The notes under the pieces are model-generated. The model did not search any database and was not told the origin of the DNA. It saw only the letters and a list, made by a program, of their open reading frames with translations. Positions 32,979 to 46,800 of a DNA stretch of 64,000 nucleotides are shown here, piece after piece (within the stretch, counting starts at the first letter, position 1; the number at the start of each line of letters is the position of its first letter). A program made the position numbers and the translations under genes. The DNA is from Lepidodermella squamata (lineage: Eukaryota; Gastrotricha), in NCBI GenBank assembly GCA_047495785.1, contig JBLDXI010000009.1, forward strand, positions 806,001-870,000. The letters run 5' to 3'.

Positions 32979-35052
32979 ATGGGTTCAGAATACATGAAAC
33001 TTATTCAGCATGTTTCTCTGTTAACAATTGCGCTTTTTGCCAACCTTTGTATAGGTAGTTCTGATGATAGTATGACACAGGTTTCCTTGTCAGTAGAGTC
33101 GACCTTCGCTAAAAAAGGTGACAAACCACAGCGAACCCGGCGGAAAATCCCGCGGCAAATTGATATACCGCAAGATATATTTCTGGCTGCCTCGGTCGGT
33201 GATCTAGAATGGCTGAAGCACACGGTTGTTGGAACCAATTTCAAAATCGAAGTACCATACGATCAAAACGTAAGCGATTGCTACCACTTAACGCATCGTC
33301 GATGTTTCTAATTTAATAGGGATTCTCTCCTTTGCATGTTGCGGCAGCGTAAGTATCGACATCTTATTCGAAAGTCACATTACTCAATATGCAATTCCAT
33401 GTATGTAGCCATGCTCGCCTGGATTGCCTCAAATATTGTATTGAAAAAATGGGATATGATGTAAATTTGCCATCTAAACCTCACAAATGGCTTCCTATCC
33501 ATGTTGTCGTGAATCATTTAAACGATGATCGCACCTTGCCTTGTCTAAGCTATTTGATATCTCGCGGAGCCAATGTGAACGGGTTAGCCTAATGATATTA
33601 TTATTGAGCTGAAAATCATTATAATTCCATCAGGGCTAATGTTGATGGAACGACTGCCTTGCATCAAGCTGCTGCGGAAGGTGACACTGCTAGTATTAAA
33701 GCTCTTATAGACCGAGGAGCAAACCCTCTGGTGACTGACTCGAGAGGTAACGCTGGTAAATTGCCTGTTTTTAAGTCAATTAATAAAATATGACAGGTTG
33801 TACTCCTCTTCAACTTGCCAAAATATGGGCTCACAAAGAGGCCGCGCGGTTTGTTTATTCATTACATGATGAGCTCAACTTCAGGACTTGGTTTTCCGTT
33901 CCAGGGCGATAGAAAACGCCATCTGGAGGATACAGAAAACTTCAGATGCAAAAGCGAAGCTCGCGATGGTCGAGGCGGAGAAAGCTGATGCTGTCGCTGA
34001 TATCGAAGTTGCGGTTGAAAAATTCACGAGCTCTGCCGTAGATAATGCTACCGCTCTTGCTAACTGGATGAGGAATCATGGGCTCGATGATCACTCTGTC
34101 AAAGTAAACACCCGCGGCGCTTTTCTTGATGCATTAACCGTGATTTTTTCAGCATAACAAGTTCAAGAGAGACAAATCGGTACACCCGGGCCGTAGATTG
34201 CAGAGCCACATTCCAGACCCGCCTAGCTCCCCATTCAACAAGCCGCGTGCCGAGGCCATCAATCGTAAGCATGCTTTGACACCCAGTGCAGCAAATAGGC
34301 ACTCTAAAGAAGAAGCAGCACAATATTTAATCAGTTTGTTTTCTGTTATTTTATGTTTCTCGTTATAACGATAACATGAATTTGCATTAGTACTCATAAT
34401 TTGCTTTAATGCACGTTTCATTATTGACTGTAGATCAAGGCGAAGATGAACCTTTCACTGCACGAGATATTCGCTCGTTGACTGTTGACCGACTGCGAGC
34501 TTTTCATGAAAAGCCTTGGGTGAAAAGCACCAAGGTCGGAGAATCAGAATACGTCCCCAATCTTCAGGTTTGCAAAATCTGTTTTTTCTTATCTTACCGC
34601 CATGAAAATTCCCGTTTCATTCAGGACATTTACCCACGGGATGAATATACGATGACACCGACGAAGTTTAGCGCTCCATTTTTATGTGTTGGAGATGTGA
34701 AATCTGCCAAGGCAATGGACGTAATTGGTAGGAAAAGAATTGCTTATAGAATATTTCTCAAGCGAATTTTATTTAAGAGGAACCGATGCGGCAAATACGT
34801 TACGAAGGTAAAGGTCCTCCATTAGCGACTCGCCGAGTTGAGAAGATGGGCCGTCCGGTGATCTATAAAGCCTTCAGAAATATTCTGGATATAGGCCCAT
34901 TGCGGAAACCAGATTTAAATCAGATGCCTCGAGACGAAGCTGCCTTGCACTTGATCAACGATCCTGGATCCTACCTATTCCGAATGAGTTTACAGCCTGG
35001 TGTTCTAACGGCCATCGATAGCGAGTTGGGCCGCGCGGAAATATCGTCATAA
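32979..35052 (+). CDS. ankyrin-repeat protein with N-terminal hydrophobic leader
   Basis: Ten exons join in frame: 32979-33269, 33320-33348, 33409-33582, 33634-33746, 33797-33848, 33905-34103, 34153-34264, 34434-34567, 34625-34727 and 34778-35052; 493 residues. The N-terminus contains a hydrophobic run (SLLTIALFANLCIG) that looks like a signal peptide. About four ankyrin repeats lie at residues 70-220, seen as DIFLAASVGDLEWLK, GFSPLHVAA, WLPIHVVV, GTTALHQAAAEGD and GCTPLQLAKIWAHKEAA. Then come a helical Ala/Glu-rich segment and a conserved-looking C-terminal half of unknown fold containing RPVIYKAFRNILDIGPLRKP. Exon 2 is only 29 nt and codes the start of a repeat. The layout is weakly like ANKRD53-type proteins, but I do not claim orthology. 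If the leader is not a real signal peptide, the second Met (residue 6) or a downstream start could give a cytosolic protein. Confidence 0.85.
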
Positions 35053-36009
35053 AATAATATATTGATTGACTTAGCGGCGAGGAAAAGATTGTCAAGTTAC
35101 AAGTGCCTAAATGCGAACGAACTATACGATGCCAATCATGACCTTTCAAATATTAGCCAAACATTGTTTTTGAAATAAATTTATTTTCGACATTCGACTG
35201 TTCTGTATTAGCTACTCGAAGGGAAGCTTTGGCGATAAATTTTATTTCAACTATTTTAAAGTGTAATGGATACTTGATATTCTGGTGTGGGAGTATGCGG
35301 CATTATATTATCAAGAAAAAATGTCAAAAAATCGTACGGAAAGATGCTAATGTTTACTTTGCACTTTCCGCTCGATGGCGTCGTGATTGCCTCGATATTA
35401 AGCTGAAGGTGTATCCAGTATAAATCACATGGTGCTGATTAGCATTGACTGGGAACGCAGCGCAGCGCTCGCCATTTTACGAAAAGGAAGTGTAGCCACT
35501 GGCAACGTGCGCTCCGTAATAACGCCTCGTAGAGAAGTTTCAGCAACGTGAAAGCAGCCATATTCCCACAAGCGGTGAAAGCAACGAATGTTTTGACACC
35601 TGCGCATACTTTTAAAAGGCGCGGTCGTGTGACTATGAAATTTTTCGTTGGTTACAATTTTCTAGGGCCTGGCTAAACAGCGCTACTTGCTATCGCCGGT
35701 TATCAGAAGGCGCAAGACCCACTTAGTAGCTATGCGTCGACACTCAACCACCTTTTTTCTAAATATCGATAGGCAAGTCGCGACAGAACATGGTTATGGC
35801 GATATCCTTATAATTTTTAGATTTTAGGCCACATATTTTTACCATGACCATCGCGTTATTGCGCCGGTAGGATATTCAGATGTACTGTCTTAATGGTGGC
35901 CATGTGATGAATGCCGTCAATAACACAACGCTCAGCGATGTAACCAGTCACAGCAGGTTTCCTTGGTCATTTAATTTTCACGAAAGGTTAAATTTGACGT
36001 AATTATCAG
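35053..36009. other. intergenic DNA or undetected 5' exons
   Basis: Lies between the ankyrin gene and the first supported exon of the next gene, which needs an upstream start. No exon could be supported here. The short plus-strand frame at 35229-35423 shows no known domain. Confidence 0.4.
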
Positions 36010-38791
36010 AGCTAATGTTGCGCACTACGGAAAGCAGAACAACGTCAGTTCTACCGCGTCAGCTCCACAGCCTGAATTCCCATTCCCAGATCCTCTTGAT
36101 GATCCTAGCGCTAACGCCGAGCAAAAGAACACAGCGGCGAAGGCGGGTCAGCAATCAGCTCCCAGTCGTGGACTGCGAAACAATCAGCGCAATGGTAGCA
36201 TGACGAATCTTAGCGCAGCACAAAATAATTTGTCAATGGCACAACCGAACATGGCTGGTCCACAAAGATCCAAAACAGCGCAAAATAATTTGAGTGGTAA
36301 TAGCAACCTTCCGAATAGCAACTCTCGCGTGTCTTTCAGCAGCAGTTCAAACGTTGATTCCAATCGAAACAGCAACCCCAACATTAGTAGCACACCTGCG
36401 TCGGACGAAGTCATATTGAAGCTACGAAAGAGGTTGAAGGCAAATGTTAATTTCACCGAAGTCACTCACAGCTTTGATTTCAGGATCGATCGACTCAAAA
36501 AGCTTGTTTTACAAACACAGAACGAGGAAAAAATTTACGGCTTTAATGTCACGAAGGTTTGCGGCCTCGACGACCAAGGTAAATATTAAATGATCTTGCA
36601 TCAAACTTAACCACAAAAATGGCAGACACTGGAACCGGTCGAAACAATAACGGCGAGACATCCACTCACCAAACGGACCAACAGTCGCTGATGTCTACTT
36701 ATTTCAACAGCTCGAATGGGAATGGTGGCCGTGAGTACGAGCCATATGCGCGGCGAACCCGTAATTAATTTAAATTTGACTACCTGCACAGAAAATAATA
36801 ATGGAATTATTTTAGGGTTGATCGGTTTTATCAATAACTCATTGCCTCTGGGTGCTTCGGCTGCCTCGACAATGGCTAATTCACTAAGCGGAACTAACAA
36901 CAGTACGATGAGGACAAAAACAACCCTTCGATTTACCGATACATCGAGCAGTACAACCGGAAACTCCTACGCTGCAGATGCAGGGTAAAGGAATGAAATG
37001 TTTCTATTTCATCTCGCATCGCATTGAATTTTCAGAGTAAATAATCCTAATAATGAAGACACGACACCGATGTTGCGGCACTCTGCGACAACGCCGACAA
37101 TCAAGCCCAACATGAGAAGCTCTAACAGTGGATCTACGCGATTCAGTCGCTTTGGCGTTCGATCAAACAAAGCACCCCCATCTGCAACTAAAATCAACCA
37201 GGCAGCGCCAGAGAGTGTTGATTCCGACAAACCGGTTGCGCCCCACTCTAAAGCTGTGGGCGAAGCTATGTTCGTTATCGGCGGAGGGGAAGCGATGGAC
37301 GATCGTGGTGTAATTGATGATGACGACGAAGAAGACCAGAATGAGGAGGCCTCCTCAAGCTCATCTCATTCTTTGAATGGTGAGGAAAAATCAGGCCCAA
37401 TGCGCGTATCCGGTCGCACGGTTCGCATCAACCCTCCTAATTTAGCTAATCAAGTTACTGCTGAGAACCGCCTAAAGCCAGAGTGCAAGTCGGAGCCGGC
37501 CATTCATAGCCCGGCGCCATTTGTTCCCGTTGATCCACTTATTCGCTTAGCGGCTCCACCTTCAAATATTACAGCAAGTGGCTTGCTAGATAAATCATCG
37601 GCAAAAGTCTGGCCATTTCGACTCCGAAGGCTCATGGCACCCTCTCCAACTTCTGGATCTGGTGAACCAGTAACAACGGTTATTCAGTTGACCTCGCTAC
37701 CTTACTACGGCGGTGGTTTTTCGGCGGATGTGGCTAACGCCAAGAGCGGCGAATTGGCCATAGCTGGTTTCAATAACAGTTATCACGGTGGTCATTCGAT
37801 TACGAGCCGCTTCTCATCGCGCATAAACGGCAGTCAAGCTCGGGGACCGGCGTCGAGGAAGTATCGACATCGAACTGATTATTACTCCGAAACCTCTGAT
37901 ATTAGCTCCCGAAACGTTAAGATGACGCGTCCAACCCCCAGCGAAAACAACGCGGCTGATGCAGATTCAGGTAATATTGGTAATATCTTTATGTGGGAGA
38001 AATTAAGGGGGTTTTAAGATCTTCAAGTCATTCTGGTGATTTATTCTTTTTCCATTACGTTATCTCTTGGTATCAAAATTATCGGTATCAAAAGAGGATG
38101 CGTATTAATTGCTAGTAATTTTTAAGAAGTTGTTTTCCGTGCAGTTTTTGAGCAATCCACTACGAATCGAGCAGAGTCAGCAAGAACAAGATCGGCAAAA
38201 ACTTTGGCGGAGATTAAGTCGGAAATCAACGCAATCCAGCAGCACCATCATCGGAGCCCGATGATGGCGGACGCTGATGACGAACAGCAGAGCCCTTTCT
38301 CGCGAAGCTTACCGGCTCGCAGCAGACAACAAGCGGCGTTGAGGCAACAGTCAAATGATCAACCAACGCCGTTTTCGGTGACGGTGAAAACGAAAGCGAA
38401 CTTTTCTGATGGTAGTCAAAAATCGAAATTAGGTAGTACGATGTGGATTCCACCACCGGCGCCTAGCAGCTTTCCACGGCCAGCTCCGTCAACAAAATCC
38501 ACGGCCGCAACTTCGGCTAAGAAGTTGGCGACCTCCATTGATCCCGAGAGCGATGCTAATCTTAACTTCACATCTGATACTTCCAGTGTTCCTACTACTG
38601 TTGCGCAAAGTCAACCTATGTTGAATAAAGCTGTCTCGACGAGTAACCCAGCGAACAGAGTGCGGACACCAGTACATAGCGCTTGTCGCACGCCAATGCC
38701 ACTATCATCAGTAGTAGTTTGGTCATCCAACGATTACAATCGATTTCTGGTATCTGGCGACATCGTGGTCAACCCGAGTGAAAGCAGTTGA
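36010..38791 (+). CDS. unrecognised Asn/Ser-rich protein, 5' end incomplete
   Basis: Exons 36010-36578, 36626-36730, 36792-36984 (or 36816-36984), 37036-37970 and 38145-38791 join in frame for about 815 residues. The first exon stays open back to 35975 and has no ATG until 36200, so the true start is upstream or at 36200. Most of the protein is disordered: Asn/Ser-rich early, an acidic run DDDDEEDQNEE, and Ser/Pro-rich late. One denser, probably folded island lies at about 36415-36578 (KLRKRLKANVNFTEVTHSF followed by RIDRLKKLVLQTQNEEKIYG). Basic clusters (WPFRLRRLM, SRKYRHRTDYYSE) suggest a nuclear or nucleic-acid/cytoskeleton-associated protein, but this is only composition. I do not recognise the family. 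Confidence 0.7.
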
Positions 38792-40702
38792 TATGATGCT
38801 CATGTTTTCCTTTTTTCAACCCATCTTGTCCGGAAAAGGTATGGCTGCCATTTTCCCTGTATGCTTTTGGGTGTGATTTTATCAAATCTTTCAGATGCTC
38901 TCAGAATTTTGAGCCCGAAATACACTACTTCGTCGAATTATAATGAATGTTGGTTCTAGCAAAGCTCGGAGATGATTATGGCTGAAGCCCTATTATCAAA
39001 AGCGAGGTACTCAGTTAATGGCAAAAAGCTGTCATCTTTACGGTTAATAAAGTTGAATCTTTGTCGACAAGGATTGCGTCTTAGAACTTATTTTACGTGT
39101 ATGGATGATTTCTAGTTTTCAGTCAAGAGCTGAGTTTTCAGTAAAAACACTGGGAAAAGATTACATTTCTCTCGTGTTTCCTGCTATTTTTTTCTCTCGT
39201 CTATATGATATCGAATTTTAGGCGAAAAACCTTTGATCTCACTGGTTCAAACGATTTTTTTACCTCCAATCATTGGGTTGACATGACAAGATTCAAGTAC
39301 TGAGTCGAACATTAACAATCTTCTTTTATTCCAAATGCTCGCACTTTATTTATTCGGATATAGAAATCGGCTAGAAATGATTCTCTCCAAAACATTGATC
39401 AGTGTCTCCCATTCGATGACATCGACATCACAAAAACACAAGCACAACGGGTAAACGACTGCATGATCCACCGCCGGATGAAAATGCAAGATAAAGAAAC
39501 ACTAAGATCCAGCCGTCATTATTACTTCAGCCCGCAGATTTTCAAACATCCGGTCTACAAAGCCAATATTACCGATTAGCAATTAGTGATGATATCGGAC
39601 CGTTACATCAATAAACAAAATGAAAATGTGTAAACTGCAGATTGGTACCCAAGCATTGGATTCATTGCTCAGTCATCGCGCACATCATGAACGCGCACGA
39701 GGAAAACCAATGCAATAAAGAGCTGATAAGCTAAAGCGCGATAAACGCAGTGCCAAGTACAAGTTCGAAGAGAAATGAATCATCCTCAGATCGGCATCGG
39801 GAATTTATCTGGCAACAATGAACTAGAATACCCCTTTAGCAGCGATTCATTCAGTCTCAGATCAGTTCAGTTTCAACTACGTTACTACACGACTTGTAAA
39901 AACAAGGCAATATAAAAGAAAGGTCATGTAAAACGCTTCGAAGGCTATGCAATTGTGATTTCCACATCATCGATAAAAATTTGGTACATTATTAACGTTG
40001 GCACATTGATTAATAAGGTAGTTAATAACATGTCATTTAAACCATTCCTATGCGTGTTTCATGACCATGATTATTCGTTATTAGAAAGCTGTTTCTTGTA
40101 ATCGAAAACAGCGCACAGTAAAGCGTAAACACAACAAAGCCGTGCTTATGCCGTTGGCTGCAGCATTGGAAACAATTTCGTTGAATGAAACAACATTCAT
40201 GAATTCTTTGATAATTAACATCGGGCGGGAAAAGACTAGCTCGTTGGGCAAGTTTATATAGTTTTTCTCATTTTCAAAGGACTGAGATCCCAATTATTCG
40301 TTCAATGTGTTATAGCTTGCCTGAATTGTGAAAATTCATTTGTTCAAATCATAGAACTGTGGAACGCGGACTGCTGCCATGACTAGAAATTCGCTGAACA
40401 ATCAGGAATAGCAGCCAGCCACTGCAACGCTCACAATTACCTATGACATGGGGATATAAGGGCTAGAGACGATGGCGGAGTTCAGATCGAAACAGCTATC
40501 AAAAATATATGAAACCATTTCAAAACATGAATGAAGAGAGCAAACACTCAAGCAGATGACCAGAGGAATACGAAAAGAACACAAAATAACAAATACTTCA
40601 CAAATTCAAGTTTCCAAACAAAGTTCCACAATTTCGATTCTCATTTGAAAAATAATAAATTTGGCGAATGGCGGAGAAATAGAAACAAATCAGATCTCAG
40701 AT
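38792..40702. other. intergenic DNA, nothing supported
   Basis: AT-rich spacer between convergent genes (the Asn/Ser-rich gene on plus, GRK on minus). It probably holds both 3'UTRs. No domain, repeat or RNA gene was recognised. Confidence 0.5.
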
Positions 40703-43700
40703 TTACGTGACAGAATCCACAGATTGAGAGAAGTTCGCGTTATTTAATCTAGACGAGGGGCCAGCAGCATTTACAGCATTTTGTTGCAAACCAGATGTCG
40801 ACGACGAAGCCGCGTGCGCGCCGGAGACCGTAGCTGTCGCCACAACTGCGTTAGCACCTCCAGCAGCTGAGTTCGAAGATGAACCGATGCCTCCTTGCTG
40901 GGGTTGCGTATCTACTGCCCCATATAGTCGACCCAATTTTCGGTTCATTTGCGATAACAGTTGCGTGGATTGACGGAAAGCGCTCAGAAGTTCTTCATGC
41001 CACTAAAATAATTATAAAAACACATATGTAGGTATAGTTAATAATAAGTTTTTCCTACTATTACCTGCTGAATGAGAATGCGGTCAGGCAACGAAAGAAC
41101 CAACTCTGATCCTGCTTTGAGCTGAACGACGATGCAATTGTCGGCTTTATTGACGCGTTGTAACTCACACGAAATGTCTTTGATATCAACCATTGGCACC
41201 AGCTCAACGCCCTTATCAGCTATTATTACACCGTCTTTGCTTTTCTGGTACAATTCTAGCCGGTTGGGGAAGAGGCGGAGGTGTCGGCGTTCCCACGTTT
41301 TATTAAATGGTCCACCGAGGCGGGAAACTTCGCCATCGACAATGCAGTCAGTTGGACAAGTTGTTTCAGAGGAAGTACTTTCACCGGCTTGGCGCGCTCT
41401 CCTTTTACCTTCAATGCGGTCAGTTTCAGAATTAACAGCGTCGAAAATCGTCTCAGCGATTTCTTGTTGCCACCGTTCCGATATAGTAATGTTGAAGTTT
41501 TTGTACAACTCATGGTCAGCGTCCGTCAATTTGATATTTTTCGTATCCTCTTCGTCGAATGAGCCTATGTCGAACGCATCAGCAGCGTTCACTTCGCCTC
41601 TAGGAGGAACCAGGGGAGGTTGATACTTTTGTAAATAGACTAGCTGCCAATCTAGGTCTGCGAAAAACGGATGACTCTTCACTTCGGATGCACCTCGCGA
41701 TCCACAACCCAGCCGATCCTCAACGTTTCGTCTTAAAAGACCCTGTAACAACGAATGGAGCTCGGGACTGAGCCCTTCAGGCAATTCAACGTCCATTGTC
41801 ATCGTCATCTTGTCTATTTGGTGCTTATCACGAGTCTTGTGCTGACGAAACGGGGAATGCCCGCGAAGCAATTTGTATAGCATGCAGCCTAGCGAGAACC
41901 AATCAGCCGATGAGTCATATGCCACGCCTTTCAAGAGAACTTCTGGTGCCATGTATCCATGGGTTCCACTAAATGCCAAGTACAAATAGCTCGTTATCAT
42001 GTAGCGGTAACAAAATACTTACACGCTCGCATGGGGTTTTTTCTTAGAAAAATCACACGCCAGACCAAGGTCCGATATTTTAACATGGCCATTCTCGTCC
42101 AGCAATATCTATAAAATGAGTCAAATTAACCAGCTCTTGCTTCTTATCAATTAATATAAATTACGTTCGCCGGCTTTAGATCACGATAAACAACGTATCT
42201 AAAAAATAAAAAGCGCGTTGCTGATAAGAAAATTATTAATAAGGAGCGCTTTACCGGCTGTGCATATGCTCCAGGCCCAGGATAATTTCGGCAGCATAAA
42301 ACTGAACCTCGCGATCGCTGAACACACCGTGCTGGCTCAAGTGATAGTGAAGATCTCCGCCATTCATCAGATCCAGGATGAAACACAGTTTCTCGGGAGT
42401 TTGAAAAGCATAAGCCATGCTACGATAACAGGATACAAATTAAATCGCCACGCACTAGCATGCAAACTCACCAAACAATGAAAGGACTGCCTTCTCCAGT
42501 ACTGACGAGCGAAAGCATAATTCGTTCGTTTAGAGCCAAAGTTTCGCCTCCTTTCAACTTGATACGCTTTTTATCGAGGCATTTCATCGCATACATTTTC
42601 CCGGTATCAGCTGAGGATAAAACGAAATTAAACCACGTAATATCACGGTCAAGTGATATCAAACCTTTTCTACACCCATATACTTCGCCAAAGCCGCCTC
42701 TACCAATGATGCGATGGACACTGAAGTCATTCATTGAAAGTTGAAGGTTGGCTTCGAGGTTTTTCCATTGTAAGAAGCGCGTATATTTGTCGGAAGAAAT
42801 GAATGGGTCGAAGAGACGACTTCTCAAAATGTTTTTAATTTCTTCGATGTACGGTTGGAAGAGGGCATTAGATAGTTGGTGAGACTTTTGAGCTGCAGTT
42901 AGCTGCTCTTGGACAGCTTCCACTGCCGACTTGGTATACGCATGACTCGACGATAGCAGTTCTCTCATAATGAAATTATCGTATATTTCTTTCGCTTTTG
43001 GAATACGCTCTTCATCTGAATCCAGTTTTTCGTACTCTTTTATCTATTGAAATTTGTCATTAATAAAATGATGCGATAAATTTAAACAAAATTTTACCGC
43101 CTCGTAGAATTTGATCTGTGGCACAGACTCGTTATAAACATTTTCACAGAAATCTTTGAATAACAGATATCCCAAGCGTTGATTGAAGATTTTCTCGAAA
43201 TTGACATCGCCGTTTTTCAGGAGGTACTTGTGCATGACACTCCGAATGCTGAAATACAAACGCCTTTATTTTATATCGGTCTATTTTGCCTTCCCCTAAT
43301 ATAAATCAGAAGTACAGCCCAGTCAACGGAAATCAGAGTCAACGTTTAATAAAATTTTGTCATCAAATTTCGGCCGTGCGCCGAAATCCTTAAATAATAT
43401 TCTGTGAAAAGCATTGAGCTAAATCGATATAATTATAAATGGAAATCTTCAGAAGGGATAAACTGACGGAGATCCTCGCGCGATTATTGGTGCGTATTCA
43501 TCACAAATGAGAACTGCCCAATTATTTAGACGATTCGTCATATAAAACAGCAAATATCTACTGCCTAGAATCAGCAAATAATTAATAAAATAGCGACAAC
43601 AAGCGCAGAAATTCAAATAGCGTGCAAACCTTCTTCCATTGGGTGATTGCATAATGCTATCATCTCTTCTTTGTAACGCATTACAAGAGTGGCTGATATT

Positions 43701-43848
43701 GGATCAATTGTTAATTTTGCATAATTATGACTAACCTCGAATCGGGTAGAACGATTTTCCGGCTTGCCCGCGCAGATGGTGTTGACTTGCTTTTCTCCAT
43801 TGCCATTAAATAGCTGACATCAGCCAAAACAGCCTCCAAGTCAGCCAT
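40703..43848 (-). CDS. GRK2: G protein-coupled receptor kinase, GRK2/3 (beta-ARK) type
   Basis: Phosphorylates agonist-occupied GPCRs. Nine minus-strand exons: 43736-43848, 43098-43248, 42665-43043, 42472-42610, 42255-42419, 42165-42198, 42023-42108, 41065-41968 and 40703-41002; 756 residues. The N-terminus [20 protein letters not shown] is the hallmark GRK2/3 helix. An RGS-homology region follows, then an AGC kinase domain: Gly-loop [10 protein letters not shown], catalytic Lys in [26 protein letters not shown] (the GRK form of DFG) and GTHGYMAPE. The AGC tail has [22 protein letters not shown] domain ([29 protein letters not shown], of which the first and last parts are diagnostic) gives Gbetagamma/PIP2 binding. 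The C-terminal 80 residues are an Ala/Ser/Asn-rich tail not typical of vertebrates. Exon 6 is a 34-nt micro-exon coding the catalytic-loop HRD-equivalent. The first intron (43249-43735) is the longest at 487 nt. Confidence 0.96.
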
Positions 43849-46800
43849 TTTTCAATTTTGCTCAGGTGGTAAGGCACTAGCTAGGGAAACTTCAATCCGA
43901 GAGCAAGAGACTATTGATATCGATGCAACACTTTCTGAGCATGAGCAGACGATGGTGGACTCAGTTGCGGCAGGTACCAAATCACACAAATTTGCGATGA
44001 AATCTTAATATCTATTCAATAGAAGTGAAATAATATATTAATACCGCCGATATGAAAACTAATTTTACAGCTTTTGCCGTGTACAATCACTGGCAATGAT
44101 TTGAGCAAGTGTACCGAAAAAACGGCTGATAATATTAAAAAATTACTTAACAGCAAAAAGTAGCACGAATCGTAAAATGTATAAGTATAAGTTGGCGCAG
44201 TATTTCCACTAGTTTTATTCCGCAATATAGGCCCGCCTAATGCTTATACACCGGTCACAGAATCCGCAACAGATACCTCGACGCATCGCTTGAAAAAGCA
44301 ACTTATATCTACTATAACTACAGTCAGAAATGCTGCTATGGGAGCGATAAAGATAAGATAATGTGTGAGTAAGTCTGCTAGAGTGTGTAGATCCACATAT
44401 ACAGAAAAAAACGCAGATATTTATTCTGTATTAGGCCAAGCGTCTCACTATGTAGAGGCGACGTTATGTCGATAAAATTCAACGGCGGAGAAGACGACAG
44501 CGAGTTTGAAATGCAATTACGGCACATCGTCGTTTATAAAATAAAACATGACGATGTGTATCAAGAAAAATACTTGATACTCCACCCAAAAACCAACGCT
44601 GCGACCAACGCGGCGGCGATGGGTCCAAATCTAAAAACAAAATATCACATAACGATCGAACAAAGACCACGCAGTATCTAAATAAATACTAATGAACAAC
44701 ATGCAAATATAATATAGAAATATTCGCAACTGTAAGCAAAGCGCGAACACGAAATTTGATGTATAAAGAAAGCATAAAAAATATCATTAGAGATTTCCGA
44801 GAAAATAATAGCGAGAAGGTCGCTAACGATGTCCTTCCACAAATGTAGTATAAAAATTACCATACCGAGTTCCCAAGCGAAATAATACCATCGCTTTGCC
44901 TTTCTATCTTAGAGGTGATCGTTGAAGCCTGTTGTGATCTCAATCATTCAAGTTTGTTGCGATATTTTTAAAAAATAATGCTTTCGTAAGCCGTAAATAA
45001 ATGATGCACGATATATAAACATGCGAATAATGACGCTGATATTTCAGCAATGAACACAAGCAAGGCGATAGGATAATTTTAAAAATTCATCTATACGTCC
45101 TCTTGCGATTAGTGTGGAGACAACACATCTGATACTGATGCTACTGTCCATGAATCTGCTGCTGATTTCCACAATTAAAAAAGCCTTACATATAACATCG
45201 GCCATCGAAACACACGAGTGTTTTCCGTGCGTAATGGCGTAAAATAATCGATAGATATTGCCGACCTTCAGCGCGATCTTCTTACTTTCGTATTCACTAG
45301 TACGTAGAAAGACACGAGCATAACACAGATACCTGCAAATCGGCACACACATCATAATACACTGAGGCGCACACACATAGATTTATAGATTCGCCTATAC
45401 GCGCATACGAAGGACAAATATTAGGAAGGGTACAACACAAAATACGCCGTACTTGCACATGCATATGCGCAGATTTTATTTATTTTCAGCGCATCGCATT
45501 TGAACGTGAACAGGGGCGCTAATACTAGGAAACCTCCAGGCAATCCATTCTAATTTTATGAAATTGACAGTCAGCTAGCACGCAGAAACTAATAAAGTCT
45601 GTGGACCTGCCTAAGAAGCAATCAGATTTGCGTAGAAAAAACAGTTAAGGAGAATATGTTAACATCTGACGAAATAATTGGGCATCCACCTTGAATTATA
45701 CTAAAATGGTGCGGCTATGTGCGATAATCTGCGTTTTAATGGCGTGAAAACATGTTCAGCAAGGATAACACAGCACAACAATGGTTAACACCAGGAAACG
45801 CCTTTTCTAGTAATTTAATATCGGATTATTCAAGTTTCCGGTAAACTTATCACTAGTAAGTATTAGCTCCTCGTAAAATCGCTGAGAAGCAAGGCCAATA
45901 AAAAACATAATTTAGTATAAAGTATAAAGTATATCAGGTCATAATGATCCTTGAATTTTCAACACCTGATTTTTTCAGCTCGATGGTTGATGAACTACGC
46001 AGATAAAAATCGAATGAGCAGCCAAAATAGCATCTATGAAGAAAGGAATGCCCTGCAAATGTCGGCAAATTACACTGATATGAATAATAAGTCCGATTAT
46101 CGTTGATCCGTTGTAAAAGATGCAGCGAGCGTTACTTAGATACAGAATCAGGCACGTGCAAGGTTCACGCAATTCATTTTTTCAAGCATTTTTTCCCTCG
46201 TCTCAACGCCTTGAACGTATAAGACGCGCGCCAAGAGAAGGGCTCATATTGGCTCATGTCGCAAATCTGAAATGGTTTATATGGTGCGTAAACCTTAATG
46301 GTTAGTCTTAGATTATTAATTTCGACAAAACCGTCGCATAGTTTAGGAAGACAGTTGAATTTCATATTTCAGTCTTATGGAATGAACAGGTGAGCGTCAC
46401 TTACGACGAGGTTTGATAAGAAAATCACTAAACTCCAAAATAAATTTGCTCCATTCGACTTGGCAGGCATTCATGGGGAAGAATTAAATGCAGTGGATGG
46501 AAGATAGAAAAATTGATAATACAAGAGAAAATCTGTTGTATGTTTACATTGTCCGCGTTTCAGTTTAAATAAGTAACTGCATACTCCGTAGTTCAAAATT
46601 CATAGCAAAATGTCGACCAGCGACCAGCCGCGGCGTACTTTGGCGATTCAGCAAAGCTTAAGGCAAAGTTTGCCAAGCTGATTCGACTAATAACTCGCTT
46701 AAGATTGCACGATCAGCTTAATTGCGGTTAGGCTGCCCACGAAACCTCAGGTTCCCATGACGAGAGCCGTTAATAGGCCAATGTCGGTCTACGAAGCAAA

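Noticed and set aside
35907-36009. Possible first exon of the Asn/Ser-rich gene (35907-35986) joined to 36010
   Set aside because: The frame works, but the implied intron would be 23 nt, too short for normal spliceosomal removal.
44466-44681. 71-codon plus-strand frame in the GRK-SETD1 spacer
   Set aside because: No domain, no splice partners, and surrounding sequence is typical AT-rich spacer.
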